From assembly GCA_023055355.1 (NCBI GenBank), contig JALJCS010000055.1, forward strand, positions 496,001 to 560,000: a stretch of DNA of 64,000 bases, given 5' to 3'. This DNA comes from Agelaius tricolor (lineage: Eukaryota; Chordata; Aves; Passeriformes; Icteridae). The notes below the pieces were generated by a model. It did not search any database and was not told where the DNA came from. It worked only from the letters and a program-made list of their open reading frames with translations. The translations under genes were made by a program, and so were the position numbers. Shown piece by piece: positions 33,825 through 45,159 of this stretch. Every line of letters begins with the position of its first letter. Position 1 is the first letter of the stretch.

Positions 33825-35600
33825 CTGTCCCTCTCTCAGGATGGTGCTGATTACACGATCCTGAGCTGTAACCTAACTCTCCTCCCTATAGCCTCTTTCC
33901 TGGTTCCCCCATCCACTATTATGAGCCAAGATGGCGCTGACCCCATGAGGGGACCAACTGTCTTAGGCCAAATGGCACGAATTTTAATCCTGCCACCACA
34001 AAATGGCACCCAGAACCCTCCTCCTCCCTTCTCAGTTCCCGCTCCTCCATCGTCGAGCTCCTCCCCTGTGATGTGTTCCCCTCCACCCACCACATCAATG
34101 GTGGCTCCTGTGTTGGGACTTCTTTCTCCCAGTGCCACCCTTCTGGTGCAGGTCCTGCCTCTCCCCTTGTGTTCTCCATCTCTTTTGCCCAAAACTCCAC
34201 CTCTGGTGGCCATGACAATGCTGGTTCCCACATCACTGGAGCTGGAAGTAGACATGATGGTAACTGGAAAGCAGCCATCTTGGCTGCCAGCAGCCCACAC
34301 CAGGCCACGCTGGTTAACAGGAAGCACTGCTCTTGTGCCAAAAGACCTCCCTCCTCGGAGGAAGAGGACAGTGATTCCTCAGACTCAAATACTGAGCCTG
34401 AGGATCACTGGGCAGAGGTGCAGAAGCAGGCCACTACTGCGGAGGGTGAATGGGAGATTGCAGGGAGGCTACAAATCCAGGTGGCCCCTGCCCAATTGAA
34501 AAGAGGGAAAAACCTGAAGTGGGAGTCTATTCCATATGGAGAACTTAGAGAACTGTGTAAAGTATGGGAGGGGGTCACCCTATTTCAAAAATTTACTAAA
34601 TGTGACATTCTCGGCCCATGTTCTCGTGCTGCATGACCTGCGGCACATGATGGCAGTCCTCCTCTCTCCCGCTGAGTTTCTCCTTTGGGAGCATGAGTAG
34701 GAAAAACAGCTTAAGAGACTAATTAAGAGCTATAAAGATGAGGAGGAACAAGCCCAAATGACCTTAGAGATGCTCAGTGGAGAGGGTGATCACTTCAAGC
34801 CAGTAGGACCAAGCACAGGACATCCCTAGGGCTGTCCTGGATGTTATTTAGAATGCCACCCAAAATGCTCTTTTTAAAACACCAGACGGCACCACCCTGC
34901 AACAAAATTTTGCTGACATCTGCCAGGATACCAATGAAATATTTATTAAGTTTATTGACTGCTTCAAAGATAGCATTGATAAACAGACTGATGATCCCAA
35001 TGCAAGAGAGGAATTGCTTTGCAAGCTGGCAGTTTCTTACATGAACATAGACTGTAGGAAAATGTTAAGAGCACTCCCTCTTGACCCTGAGCCCACCATC
35101 CAGCAGATGGTAGAGGTGTGCACCCAATTAACATCTATGGAACATATGGTAGCCCTGGCAGTCAGCAAGGGGGGGCTGAAATTTCCATGACAGCAAAAGT
35201 AACACCACAAAATAAAGGTAATATGAATTGTTTCAAGTGCTGCAAACTCAGTCATCCTCCGGTCAAGTGCAATAAAGACGTTTTACAACAATACCCCTCC
35301 ACTACATGTCCATCAGCCACCGTGTCAAGAGTGCAAAGAACATTTTAAGCATTGTCTGCAGTTCTCATCATCAGCAGATCCAACATTACCCCGTTTACCA
35401 GCAACATCCAGGAAACTACAAGCTGAGTGTGGGGCAGCCCCACACAATTACACCAAATTCCAAGCTGTTCTGTCGTGCATTCCCCACCATCTTGGAGAGT
35501 CAGTGTACTGAGAAATCATTTACAATGACACCTACTATGAAGAGGAGCGCCAGCTCTCCAAGACCTACTAACATGCCCAGATGGGGACCCAACGCTCACT

Positions 35601-36258
35601 GGTAAGTTCCTTGTCTATACAATTTGATGATGAAGCAGTTTACTAAATGCCAACCAGGAAATTTGGACCTGCTGATGGACCATGAGACATTTGAGTTATT
35701 GGTGATTCAATCAACAGACCTGACAAATTGCATGTGTTAGTGGAAGTCCAGACTGTGGGTCCAAGAGATGAGATCATAATTAATGTGTTTAAACCCACCA
35801 TGGTTTTTACATCGAGGCACTTCCATTGCTCAAGCTTTTCTCCTACTGAAATGGACAGACTGGACACCTGACAAACCCAGTGGCATTTTGGACAGAGATT
35901 GTAGGTCAAGACATTCCCCTTTTAGAGTGCTGCCTGATTATAAAAAGGCTTCAAAATTTATCTTCCAAGGATGGTGGACACCGGGGCAGATGTCACCATC
36001 ATCACCCTCTCCAAGCGGCCACAAGGCTGGGAACTGGTACCAGCAAATGGTGTCATTTCTAGGACTGGAGGAGCTGTCACCTCCATGAGGAGCAAACAAA
36101 CTATCCTAATTGAGGGACCTGAGGGTTGGGTAGCCATGGTAAGACCTTTCATGGTTAGGGCACCCATTATCTTATGGGGCAGGGACCTGTTACCCCAATG
36201 CGGGGCTAGGCTAGAAATCCCCTCTTTACCACAGGATTTCCAGTTGGGGTCACTGTAA
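35601..36258 (+). pseudogene. pro: ERV-B pro
   Basis: A dUTPase-like region (about 35640-35940) is decayed. The protease active site Asp-Thr-Gly-Ala is intact (Asp at 35977-35979), and the C-terminal Gly-Arg-Asp-Leu-Leu helix is in the same frame near 36180. The frame ends at 36258, then pol follows in another frame. Confidence 0.75.
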
Positions 36259-37960
36259 AGCGTGTGACTCCACAACTGGTCTGGAAGACCGATGAGCCAG
36301 TGGGTGGACCAGTGGCCCCTTTCAGCTGAAAAGCTGAAAGCACTTGAGTCCCTCATTCAAGAGCAGTTATCCAAGTGCCACATCGTTCCCACCAATAGCC
36401 CCTTGGAACACCCCTGTCTTTGTGATTAGAAAACCTGGCATAGACAGGTGGTGGCCCTTGCACGACCTCAGAATGATCAATGAGGTCATTGAGGATATGG
36501 GTCCCCTGTAGCCCAGCCTACCCTTGCACTCAATGCTCCCACGAGACTGGAGATTGGCAGTCATTGACGTCAAAGACTGTTTCTTTAATATCCCACTCCA
36601 TCCCAGAGATGCACAATGTTTCGCATTCTCAGTCCCATCCCTGAATAGGCAGGCCCCTCTACAAAGCTTTCATTGGCGAGTCCTCCCCCAGGGAATGAAA
36701 AACTCACCTTCTATCTGTCAAATGTTCATGGCCCCCGTTCTCTCGCCAATCTGGGAGAAAATCCCTGACGTGACATTACTCCACTACACGGAGTATTCTA
36801 ATTTCTACTCATACTGACTCCTACCTGGACATTGTACTACAAAAAAACATTGACACTATTCAGAAAGCTGGGTTTGAGATTGTCACTGAGAAAATCCAAT
36901 GTACCTGCCCCTGGACCTACCTTGGACTCCGGATCGGTAAACAAACCATTGTACCCCTACAGCTCACCATAGAAGACAGCCCCAGGACCCTGCAAGACCT
37001 CCATCAACTCTCTGGGAGTATCAGCTGGGGTTTTCCACTGTTTGGGATCACAACCAGGGACCTTGAGCCGCAGTTCAACCTCCTGCGAGGAAGAGAGGAC
37101 CTTGACTCACCAAGGACCGTCACCCCAGACGCCAAGGTAGCCATCCAGAAGGTAGCAGAAGCCCTACGAGTGCACAGAACAGACCCTGCTCTGCCATTTC
37201 AGTTTTGCATTTTGGCTGTGTTGCCCAAATTTTATGGACTTATTTTTCAATGGGACAGTACCCTAAAAGACCAAATTTTAATTATTGCATGGGTATTCCA
37301 GGCTTGCCAGCCTGTGAAAACAATCATGACACTGCAAGAAATAATGGCTCAACTGGTCACAAAAGCCAGAGCTCATCTTCACACCCTAGTGGGGTGTGAC
37401 TTTACATACATGCATCTACCACTGACACTACATGATCTGGATGCTTTACTCCAGACAAATGAGCACCTCCAGTTTGCTTTCAACAGCTACACAGGACAAA
37501 TTCTAATTCATTATCCAAAGCACAAGCTTTTTAATTCCACATTTCACTTAATTGCAAACTCTCTAAAAAGCAAAACTCGTCTGAAAGGTCTTACTGTTTT
37601 TACCAATGGTTCAGGAGGATCCCATAAGTCAGTAATGACTTGGAAAGACCCAGACACGCAGGAGTGGGAGTCTGATGTCTGGATTATCCAGGGATCCCCA
37701 CAAATTGCAGAGTTAGCAGCTGTGGTCAGAGCCTTTGAGAGGTTCAGACAACATTTAAATCTAGTCACTGACTGAGCATGTGTTGCTAGGGTAGCTGAGA
37801 GACCTGAAAACTCTTTATTAAAAGAGGTTGCCAATCCAAATTTACGTAAGATTCTCTCAAGACTTGTTTACCTTCTCTCCCACAGAGAGCAACCCTATCA
37901 TATTATGTATGTAAGGTCACACACCAACCTCCCAGGACCTTATCACCGAAGGAAACTGGA
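36259..37960 (+). pseudogene. pol: ERV-B pol: RT and RNase H, catalytic motifs lost
   Basis: RT is readable from about 36400 with LPQG near 36690. The Tyr-Met-Asp-Asp position reads Tyr-Thr-Glu-Tyr (36785-36796), followed by a stop at about 36815. Connection and RNase H are well preserved at 37170-37772, but the first RNase H Asp is Asn (37605-37607) and TGA ends the frame at 37773-37775. Same domain order and about the same spacing as ERV-A, of which it is a diverged relative. Confidence 0.85.
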
Positions 37961-38871
37961 GAGCTGATGCTGTGGCCATGGCAGTCTACAACACTTTGCT
38001 GAACATTTCTCAGCAGGCCAAGCTGAGTCACAACTGCTTCCATCAGAACATACCCACGTTAATGCAGGTGTTCAAGTTACCTCATGATCAGGCAAGGGCA
38101 ATTGTGGGCTCCTACCCCAATTGCCAAGAACATGCATTACTGTTGATGGGGATCATGGTAAACCCCCATAGTCCAGAAAGCCTACAACTATAGCAGACCA
38201 ATGTCACCCACTACCCCTCTTTTGGAGGATAAAAATACATTCACAGATCAATCAATACTTTTTCTGGGGCTGTATTTACCTTAGTGCATGCAGGAAAGAA
38301 GGCCAAGTATGTAATCCGGCACTTCCTCCTTGCGTTTTCCACCTTGGGCATTCCACAGGCCATCAAAACAGACAACAGCCCTGCTTACACCTCCCACAAA
38401 TTCCAACAATTCCTTAATCAGTGGGGAGTGAAGCACAGCACAGGCATCCAACAGGACAGTCAGTGTTGAAAGAGCCCATCATACCATCAAGCAGGTCCTT
38501 GATCAGCAGTGTGGTGAGGCGGGAAGGGGGGGCGGAGGGGTGCGTTAGAACATTATCCAGCACTGAAAGGCTCTGCAAAGCTTTGTATGTCATCAACTTT
38601 CTTAACAGTTCCTTTGCCAGCTTTCCCTATCTTCAGGCACTTCTCCACCTCCACTCAAGCCCAGCTCAAGGAGACACCACCTGTGTTGATAAAGGACCCC
38701 GAATCCAAACAAATCATAGGCCCTTTCCCATTAATAACTCAGGGGAGAGGGTATGCCTGTGTTTCTACAGGGTCAGGCCCAAGGTGGATCCTGGGCAAAA
38801 ACATCAAGCCCTTTGTCAAGGTGCCAAGCACAGCCCCTACAGGACCATCCAAAGAGCTGCACTATGAATAA
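37961..38871 (+). pseudogene. pol: ERV-B pol: integrase
   Basis: The zinc-binding region is near 38030-38130 (H...H then Cys/His altered). The core has its first catalytic Asp changed to Asn (about 38200), its second Asp kept (38371-38373) and its Glu readable only after a frame change near 38460. A G-rich insertion-like stretch (38518-38545) precedes the C-terminal domain, which ends near 38868 with the GPFPLITQGRGYACVSTG block parallel to ERV-A. Confidence 0.8.
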
Positions 38872-39244
38872 CACCAATAAACACAAGCCACTTGGAGAAG
38901 AAGAAAAAGAAAGAAAAGAACTACACTCAACCAACTAGTCAACTGATTTGACAACATCATATTCACTAGAGATCTTCAGCAAACTTACCTTTAACCAATT
39001 GAATAAGTCTTATCCCTATTCATTTAGCTTTATTGTATCTTAATTGTATCCTTCATTGTATCTTAATGTATACTGTTACTTTTTCAACTATCCTTCTCCT
39101 CTTCCCACTCCCCTCTTTTTATTAAACAAGAAGGAGGCGTGTTGAGGGAAGAGTGAAAAAAGTTTATAAAGGTAACAAGTTATATCTTTCCCCTTGTCTT
39201 TTTGAAAACCCACAGGAAGAACCCCTTGTCCCCAGGATACCACC
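38872..39244 (+). other. ERV-B pol-env spacer
   Basis: AT-rich spacer with a decayed A-rich start. It should contain the env splice acceptor, and a pyrimidine tract precedes CACAG near 39213. No ORF of note. Confidence 0.5.
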
Positions 39245-40380
39245 ATGCTCCTGATGAAGCTTAATTACTGTCTGTTTACTATAAAGCTCTGGATGCTCCT
39301 TGCCCTACCACAGATAGCCGCGTGCATCATCCCCAAAACATCTGGGTCACCCTGGTGAAGACCCTTCAACAGGACAGTCTGTGTTTGTACATTGGCAGTG
39401 TAGAAAATCTGCTGTCAACATGCCTGGTGGGAATTCCTCTAACAGCAAATTATGATCCCTACACAGGTAAGAAACCAAACCTTGTTGATACCTGGGATGA
39501 GTGGACAAAGATTCTGCCACATGCACCAGAGGAACCTCAGGAATTGGATTTCCTGGGGTCCTTTGAAGCCATATTCTGCATTCAGTTCTATTACACGCAA
39601 CCAAGTCAGCCTTGACCCAAATTCTGTCGCACCCAATCCATCTACAGAAAAAAAGTGACACCATTCAGAAAGTGTATAATTTAGAAAATTGATGCACTTA
39701 CACCAGCTCTACACCATCTGTGTCCTCTTACTATCCCAAAGTACTCCCCCAGGGAGTGTTTCTTATCTGTGTGGATCAAGTATGGGCTGGGATCCCTCAC
39801 GAGTTCAAGGAGGGCCCTGCAGCCTTGGCTGGCTTACTACCCTTACCCCAAACATAACCCTAATTCAAGATTGGAAATGGAAAAGTGAACTGGCCCGCAA
39901 AAAGAGATCCTACACAGAATTCAATGAAAATTGTGATAGCCAAATTGTCAATTGGAGTAAAGGCAAGACGGTCACAGCCTCTTTGTTTTTACCTTGGGTT
40001 GCTGCTGCTAAGGTCCTCGGTAAGCTTACTCACCTGGGGTGCTAGCTCAGTAAGCAGGTCAATGCTACATCTACTGCCCTGAACAATCTACTTGCTGATG
40101 AAGAGATTACCAGGCACACAATGCTTCAGAACAGAGCAGCCATCAATTTCCTATTGCTCTCCCATGGACACAGCTGTCAGGACTTTGCCAGGATGTGCTG
40201 CTTCAACTTGTCATCACATTCAAAATCAATCCATGCGAGCACCCAAAGGCTGGAGGAGCTGGTGGAAAATATCAAGATCGAAAAAAGCTCAGATGGACCT
40301 ATAGGACTATGAATATTGGGGACTTACGGGATGGGTTTTATCTTTTGTTAAAGGACTTTTATAGGTTTTTATCATAGTTG
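39245..40380 (+). pseudogene. env: ERV-B env, alpharetrovirus-like
   Basis: ATG 39245 opens a signal-peptide-like frame that loses register before SU. SU continues in another frame at 39322-39615 (NIWVTL, TCLVGIPL and a WDEW..PEEPQELDFLGS block resemble alpharetroviral SU). The surface/TM cleavage motif Arg-Lys-Lys-Arg is at 39896-39907. After it comes a Cys-bracketed internal fusion peptide (SLFLPWVAAAKVLG near 39985-40020). A stop near 40043 and a frame change follow; then LQNRAAINFLLLSHGHSC and a C-x6-CC motif near 40187-40210. A weak membrane anchor follows near 40320-40400. The Cys-flanked internal fusion peptide and C-x6-CC are features of the avian leukosis/sarcoma virus group, not of classical betaretroviral Env. 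Confidence 0.85.
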
Positions 40381-40468
40381 TTGTTGTCCTGATTACGTTC
40401 CCTTGCTTTCTTAAGTGCCTGCAGAAGTCCATTGGGGAAGCCTTCTTGATTAAACATGGAGGAGGAGT
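40381..40468 (+). other. ERV-B env 3' end and PPT
   Basis: Encodes a hydrophobic, Val-rich anchor remnant (near 40376-40420). A purine-rich tract (40456-40467, ATGGAGGAGGAG) stands immediately before the 3' LTR start and is the likely polypurine tract. Confidence 0.6.
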
Positions 40469-41607
40469 TGTGGAGGCCCATGAGCCTACTGAGGAGAAGG
40501 CAATGGTGATGCCCTGGAAAGATGCACTGCAGGTCCAGGCATTCCCTACAGGTTGGGGTGGGGAAAAAAGGCTTCCCCCATGGTGCCTCACAGCACAATG
40601 TAAATTATCCCCAGTTCTGTTCTCCCCATTGGCCCGTTGGCCTTCCCTACCCCTTTGACCCTCAGATGTACATGTTCCAGCAAGTTCTTCACTCCCTGTT
40701 CCCTCACTGGCTCCTGTAACCCTGCCTATCCACCCTGGCATCCCCTATTAGTCCCTTCCCTGTGTACTGCCCCTGTGCCCTCAGATCGTTAGCCCTCTGA
40801 TGCTTTGCTCCGCCCCCTCTCTCCCTGCATTTAACCCCAGACCTTGCATTGTATTGGGTCTTCTTTCCCTGGACCCCTTTGGCGTTGGACCCAAATAACC
40901 CTCATTGGAACCGCACACAGAAGTACCTCCTGTGTTTCCTTGTGGGCAGCTATCCATTAATGTGGTTTTTGGGGCTTCTGGGGTCTCCCAACTCCGGCTG
41001 CCATGGGTGCCCAAGACAGAGAAGTCCAATTAAGCACGACCTGTCCAGGCCCCCCAGGCAGGCTCCAGAGGCACAGGCAGTCTTAGCAAGCTCAGCTCTT
41101 AAGTGAGATCAACTCTTAGTGATTATCAGCTCATTCATGATTTCAGCTCTTGGCTTGCTAAGTGCCTTTGGCAGACTCTGGGAGAGACATGAGAAGCACT
41201 GTGTGAGGTTCCACAGAGATGTCTTTATTGATGTCTTCTGCAAAGGGTCCCAGTGACATCTCCTCTACCAAACTGGGCAGGAATGGGGGTTTATATAGGG
41301 TACAGGAGTTTTAGAAAACAGTCCAATAGTAAGGGTCGAGGCAAAAGTGACCTATCATCTTACAGAGAGATAAGCAAGGGCCTGAAGGCGGGAGAAGAGC
41401 TTCTTAAGTCCAGCCATCATGACTAGGCATTTCCTATCTTAGGCTGCTGACTGCCATGGAGGCCTTGCAGGCCCTATGCCTGCTACAATCCGTGGCATGC
41501 TTGAATGCCAGTTGTGTGTGTGTGTTGTGAGCCTGCCCGAATGCGGTCTCCTCAAAGACACTTTTAGGGAAGGTAGCGGGACTTCACCACCTCACTTGGC
41601 CCCCACA
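40469..41607 (+). repeat. ERV-B 3' LTR (interrupted)
   Basis: TGTGGAGGCCC to CCCCACA. Differs from the 5' LTR by scattered substitutions and by its own insertion at 40958-41487. Net length 603 bp equals that of the 5' LTR. Confidence 0.92.
40958..41487 (-). mobile_element. Solo LTR in ERV-B 3' LTR
   Basis: Related to the solo LTR at 16680-17203: shared blocks CAGCTCTTGGCTTGCTAAG/CAGCTCTTTTGCTTGCTAAG, TTCCACAGAGATGTCTTTATTG, GGGTTTATATAGGGTACAGG, CTTACAGAGAGATAAGC and CCTGCTACA. Flanks ATCCAT (40952-40957) and ATCCGT (41488-41493), a 6-bp duplication with one change. The left terminus reads TAATG rather than TG, so that end is slightly uncertain. Confidence 0.85.
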
Positions 41608-41613
41608 CTGGGG

Positions 41614-42660
41614 CTGTATGAAGTCAACGTGAGGATCAAGCAACAAGGCAAGAACTGGGAAAATGGGGTAAGGAAGTAATGGTATGGGATGTGTGAGCTG
41701 ATCAAAGCAAGGTGATTGAGAGAAGGGAGGGAATATAAATTGCAAAGAGGGGTCAGAAAGGCAAAGCAAGCAATGTTCAGAAATGGCAAGTAAATTCAAG
41801 GTTGGGTAGGAATGGCAAGGCAAGGGAAGGATAGATAAAACGGTGAGAGTCTTTAGAGAAACCAGCAAGGCAATGCATGCAAGATCTGTAAAAAATGGTT
41901 AAAGAAGTCTTTGTGGGGAATGGGTGAGCAAGGCAATGCCAGGCAATGCAGTGGTAGGAACTGGAAGGGAATGGCATAGAACCCTGGAGAAATCAATGGA
42001 AGGTTGGGGGATGGAAGGCAAGGCAAAGGATGGTCAGGAATTAAAATGGAAAGCAAGGTTGAGCAGGAAAAGCAAGGAAATGCAAGGGTGGGAAAGGCAA
42101 GACAATGAGAGTCCTAGGGAAAAAGCACTGGGGAAGTCAAGGTGGGTGTGGGTGAGCCAGGCAGTGGAGGGGAAGGAAGAACAAGAGAATGAATGATGTG
42201 GAGGGGTCAATAAAGCAATGCAAGGTGTGAGTAGGCAAGGCAAAGGGAACTGAAAGGAGGACAGGCAGGGTAAAGTCAGGCCAGGGAAGAAAATTAGTCA
42301 TATCATAGCAAGGTATGGGCATGCAGCGCAGCACAGGCTATAGAAGTGTTAAGCAGGGCAAGGCTAGGCAATGGATAGGTGTGCAAGGCAGGGGAAGTGC
42401 TAGACAGGCAAGGCAATGAGTGTCCTAAGAGGAGTAGGCAATGTACAGCAAGGCCAGGAAAACTGAGATAGAGAAGCCAGGGTGGAGGATGGGCGAGCAA
42501 GGCAATGGAGTGCCAGGAATAGCAAGGGAACGACACAGAGCAGTCAGCAAGTTTTGAGAAAGAAAGGAAAGGTAAGACAAGAGAGAAGATAGTCATGGAA
42601 GGCAAAGTCAGGCAAGGAAGGGGTAAAAAGGGCAAGCCGAGGAAAGGCAAATACTGTTTA
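41614..42660 (+). repeat. CAAGG-rich host repeat, block B right half
   Basis: Continuation of the repeat cut by ERV-B: GGATCAAGCAACAAGGCAAG, then a long GGCAAGGCAA/GCAATG array with AGTCCTAG and GAAGTCAAGGTGGG words recurring every few hundred bp (also seen at 29310-29360 and 29580-29620). ORFs are compositional. Confidence 0.75.
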
Positions 42661-43084
42661 TTGCCCTACACAGTCGTCCTCCACCTTCACCTACCTAGCC
42701 CTTTCTTCCCTGGTCTTGCCTTTCTGTTGCCTGCCCCTCCTTAAATTTGCCTAGCCTTGTCTACCCCAACCTTGCATTCCCCTACTGAAAACTCACTGCC
42801 CCAACTTGTTCGATTATGGAGTTGATCTCCATCTTTTGAAGGTAGTCTCCTGGAAGATGCAATTTGGCACGTAATTTCCCCTTCCCAAAGGTGGTCTTCT
42901 GAAATTTTTGGCAGTGCATTTATTTTGGACAAGATAAGAAACTATGCTGTATCTTGATATACAGCTGATCTAGGGCCCTGGGCAGGTAATGCCCAGTAAC
43001 ACAACCTTTGCATGGGTTCAAATCCCATGGCACCCATGAGAGTTGTTTGCTTACCCTATTTTGTTACAGTTGGGCAGAAGAGAG
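42661..43084. repeat. Host repeat tail, copy of 12840-13345
   Basis: CCTTG-type words to about 42790, then 42825-43070, which aligns with 13140-13340 in the same orientation. No coding content. Confidence 0.55.
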
Positions 43085-43930
43085 AGAGGAAAAAAAAGAA
43101 TTAATGAAGAGTTCATGAGTTGAGATAAGAACTGGAAGAAAAACACTCTAAGGGCAAAACAGGTTCAAATTTAAAGGCATAAAGTAAATTTATTATTACC
43201 AGAGTCAGAGGGGGACAAGGAAAAGTAAAATAAGCCCTTACAATAACTTTTTTCCCCTCCCTCCTTCCCACCAACAGCACTGGGATACAGGGCATGGGGG
43301 TTTTGGTGAGTTCATCACTCGAGATCTTCTGTTTGCTCAGAGAGAGGAGTCTTTTTTCTACTTTGCCATGGGGTCCCTCCCACTGACAAACAGTTGTCCC
43401 AAAACTGTTGTGGCATGGGTCGCTTGGCCTTGGGGTGCAGTCCTCTAAGAAGAGGCTGCTCTAGTTGGGAAGCAAGGGCTCTCTCTCTCTCTCTCTGTGT
43501 CTGGAAGCAAGGGCTCTCTCTCTCTATTTGGGTCTCCCACTGGATTACAGCCTTCTCTGGCATCCACCCCCTCCAGCGTGAACGCTTTTCCCACAGGCTG
43601 CAAGTGGATGTCTGCATCCCCTGTGGACTATGTGCATCACAGGGGGACAGTTTGTTTCACCATAGTTCTCACCATGGCCTACAGAGGAATCTCGGCTCTG
43701 ACACTTGGAGCACTTCCTCCCCCTCTTTTTCCATTGACCTTGGTGCTGCCATGTTGTTTTACCTCACATGTCCTCACTTCCTCCTCTTCTCTGCTTAGAA
43801 GAAAAACTGCTGCCCACAGGTACCATTGCCAACAAGTTCCACCAGTTCAAAGATTCCTGCAGGATCCCACAGCGCTGTTGGAATGTTGGGGGACACAAGA
43901 CAGATTATGGACTTTGGACCTGGTTAACAT
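43085..43930 (-). repeat. ERVL-type LTR-like sequence (passerine family)
   Basis: Contains antisense poly(A)-like AAATTTATTATTACC (43190), a CTCCCTCCTTCCCACC block, and the reiterated wording GGTCCCTCCCA...CAGT / GGGTGCAGTCCTC...AGGCTGCTC / CACCCCCTCCAGCGTG / GCATCCCCTGTGGAC, characteristic of a family widespread in songbird genomes. A (CT)n tract lies at 43480-43496 and again near 43514. No clear termini or duplication found. Confidence 0.55.
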
Positions 43931-44009
43931 AAGAGATTTGATAACAGGATGCCTTGGCAAAAGCATTGCAAGAAGATTAAATCAAATGGGTTTACTGGAA
44001 AAAGAAAAT
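43931..44009. other. Short unassigned segment
   Basis: AT-rich segment between the ERVL-like repeat and a solo LTR; nothing recognised. Confidence 0.35.
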
Positions 44010-44014
44010 CCATT

Positions 44015-44611
44015 TGTTGCGGTGTGATAGCTTGCCTCAGTTTCCCGGTCCTTCCCCAGTTGCCAATGACCACTCCCTTCCCTCTCCCTTGCCCCCTGCT
44101 GAGTGCTGTCTGTCAATCTTGGCATTCCAGAAGAGCTTGAGGGATTGGCAGAGTTCAAAAGATGCCTTTCAGCCCTGGGGGACATTGGGCCATCCAGGTG
44201 TCATTTGTCCCCTGAGACTTCCCCCCCCTTACCTGGTTGGTGGGATCCCTGCCCCTTCCCTCCCCCTCTCCCCGAGGTTAAAAGGAACAGCAACCACGTG
44301 GTTCAGGAACTTCTGTTAGAGCTGTTGCTGGATTCAGAGGCTTGTGGGCTAGGAATAAAGCTCTGGATCGAAACCCTCTAGCAGAACCCGACACCTTTTC
44401 CTTCACCTCGCCTTAAAGCTTACCTCTGCCAGAGGTAAACCTGAGCTCCTGCATGCCTGGACTTGTCCCAAGTACCCAGCTGCAACATCCACCCAGCTAG
44501 CCAGAGGTGTCTCTGAGGTGAAGTCACCACAGTTGCCTCTTTTGGTCAAGCAGCAAGGGCGGGACAAGCCCAGGCACGTTCCATCCGGCTATATTGGATT
44601 TAATTCCAACA
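44015..44611 (+). mobile_element. Solo LTR of the ERV-A family, 5-bp TSD
   Basis: TGTTGCGGTGTG to CCAACA, 597 bp, flanked by perfect CCATT (44010-44014 and 44612-44616). AATAAA at 44354-44359. Aligns with the ERV-A 5' LTR but has cleaner ends, so it defines the LTR boundaries that are eroded in ERV-A. Formed by recombination between the two LTRs of an earlier provirus. Confidence 0.9.
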
Positions 44612-44616
44612 CCATT

Positions 44617-45159
44617 AAACTCTGCAAGCAAGAGATGTTATATGCCTAAGTATGTGTATGTGATTTAAACCTAATCATTGTAGTACACATTACTCCCTAC
44701 TATATACTCCCTGAAATAGTATATAAGCGTTTGTATCCCACAAAAAAATCAGATTCTGATCACTGAGTCAGTGTCCCTGTCTCTCTCCATTGCCAACACA
44801 GCACTAAGTCGATTTTGTCTAGGTTCTGCATCAGGGAGCTGCTCGCTGTGCTTGCACTGTTGGCCATACAGCCCTGCTGCCATTGCAGGGCAGTGGCAGC
44901 TGCTGTGGTGCTGGCGCTATTTAACGCCTCCCCTCATGCAGGGTGCTGGGAAGGGGACGCTACTGCCACTGTCCCTGCCCTTTCCACTGGCAGTGCAGCT
45001 GGCTCGGGGCAGCCACACAGGCAGGGCTCGCCGCAGGCCTTGCAGGCCAAACCAACACATCTCCATCCTTGTGCCCCACCCCTGCTGTCCTTGTCCCCAT
45101 CCCATCCCCTCCTCCCCATCCTCATCCTAGTGTGCCCATCACGATGTCCCTATCCCCAT
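44617..45159. other. Transition segment, no gene
   Basis: 44640-44800 is AT-rich with a TATATAAGCG-like promoter element (44720) and may be another LTR fragment. From about 44820 base composition becomes GC-rich and stays so to the end of the window. The long ORF starting at 44815 is low-complexity and not supported as a gene. Confidence 0.4.

Larger units (their letters stand above)
31499..35600 (+). pseudogene. gag: ERV-B gag, split by two LTR insertions
   Basis: Starts at 31499 with MGSRL..., matching the ERV-A gag start. The matrix continues with stops to about 31850. Two LTRs (31902-32150 and 32373-33824) then interrupt, with decayed gag between them. Downstream, 33830-34500 is a Pro/Ser-rich spacer; an acidic Ser/Glu stretch lies near 34350-34395; the capsid start resembles ERV-A near 34500-34620; later capsid and nucleocapsid follow with one C-x2-C-x4-H-x4-C knuckle at 35229-35270 and a degenerate second Cys/His cluster near 35318-35360. 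Multiple frame changes (for example at 34636) mean no Gag can be made. Confidence 0.8.
29968..41613 (+). mobile_element. ERV-B provirus (full length, nested, defective)
   Basis: Bounded by CTGGGA (29968-29973) and CTGGGG (41608-41613), a 6-bp target duplication with one later change. Order: 5' LTR (29974-31202), PBS, gag, pro, pol, env, PPT, 3' LTR (40469-41607). After subtracting one nested LTR plus duplication from each, both LTRs measure 603 bp. Joining the flanks rebuilds the repeat unit seen intact at 29095-29170 (CTGAAACACTGGGGTCTGTGAAG), so the pre-insertion site is known. Four younger LTR insertions lie inside: 30049-30668, 31902-32150, 32373-33824 and 40958-41487. gag-pro-pol is ERVK/betaretrovirus-like; env is alpharetrovirus-like. 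All genes carry stops and frame changes. Confidence 0.92.

Noticed and set aside
33786..34499. 237-codon ORF in ERV-B
   Set aside because: Out of frame with the gag spacer read from 34073; partly LTR sequence.
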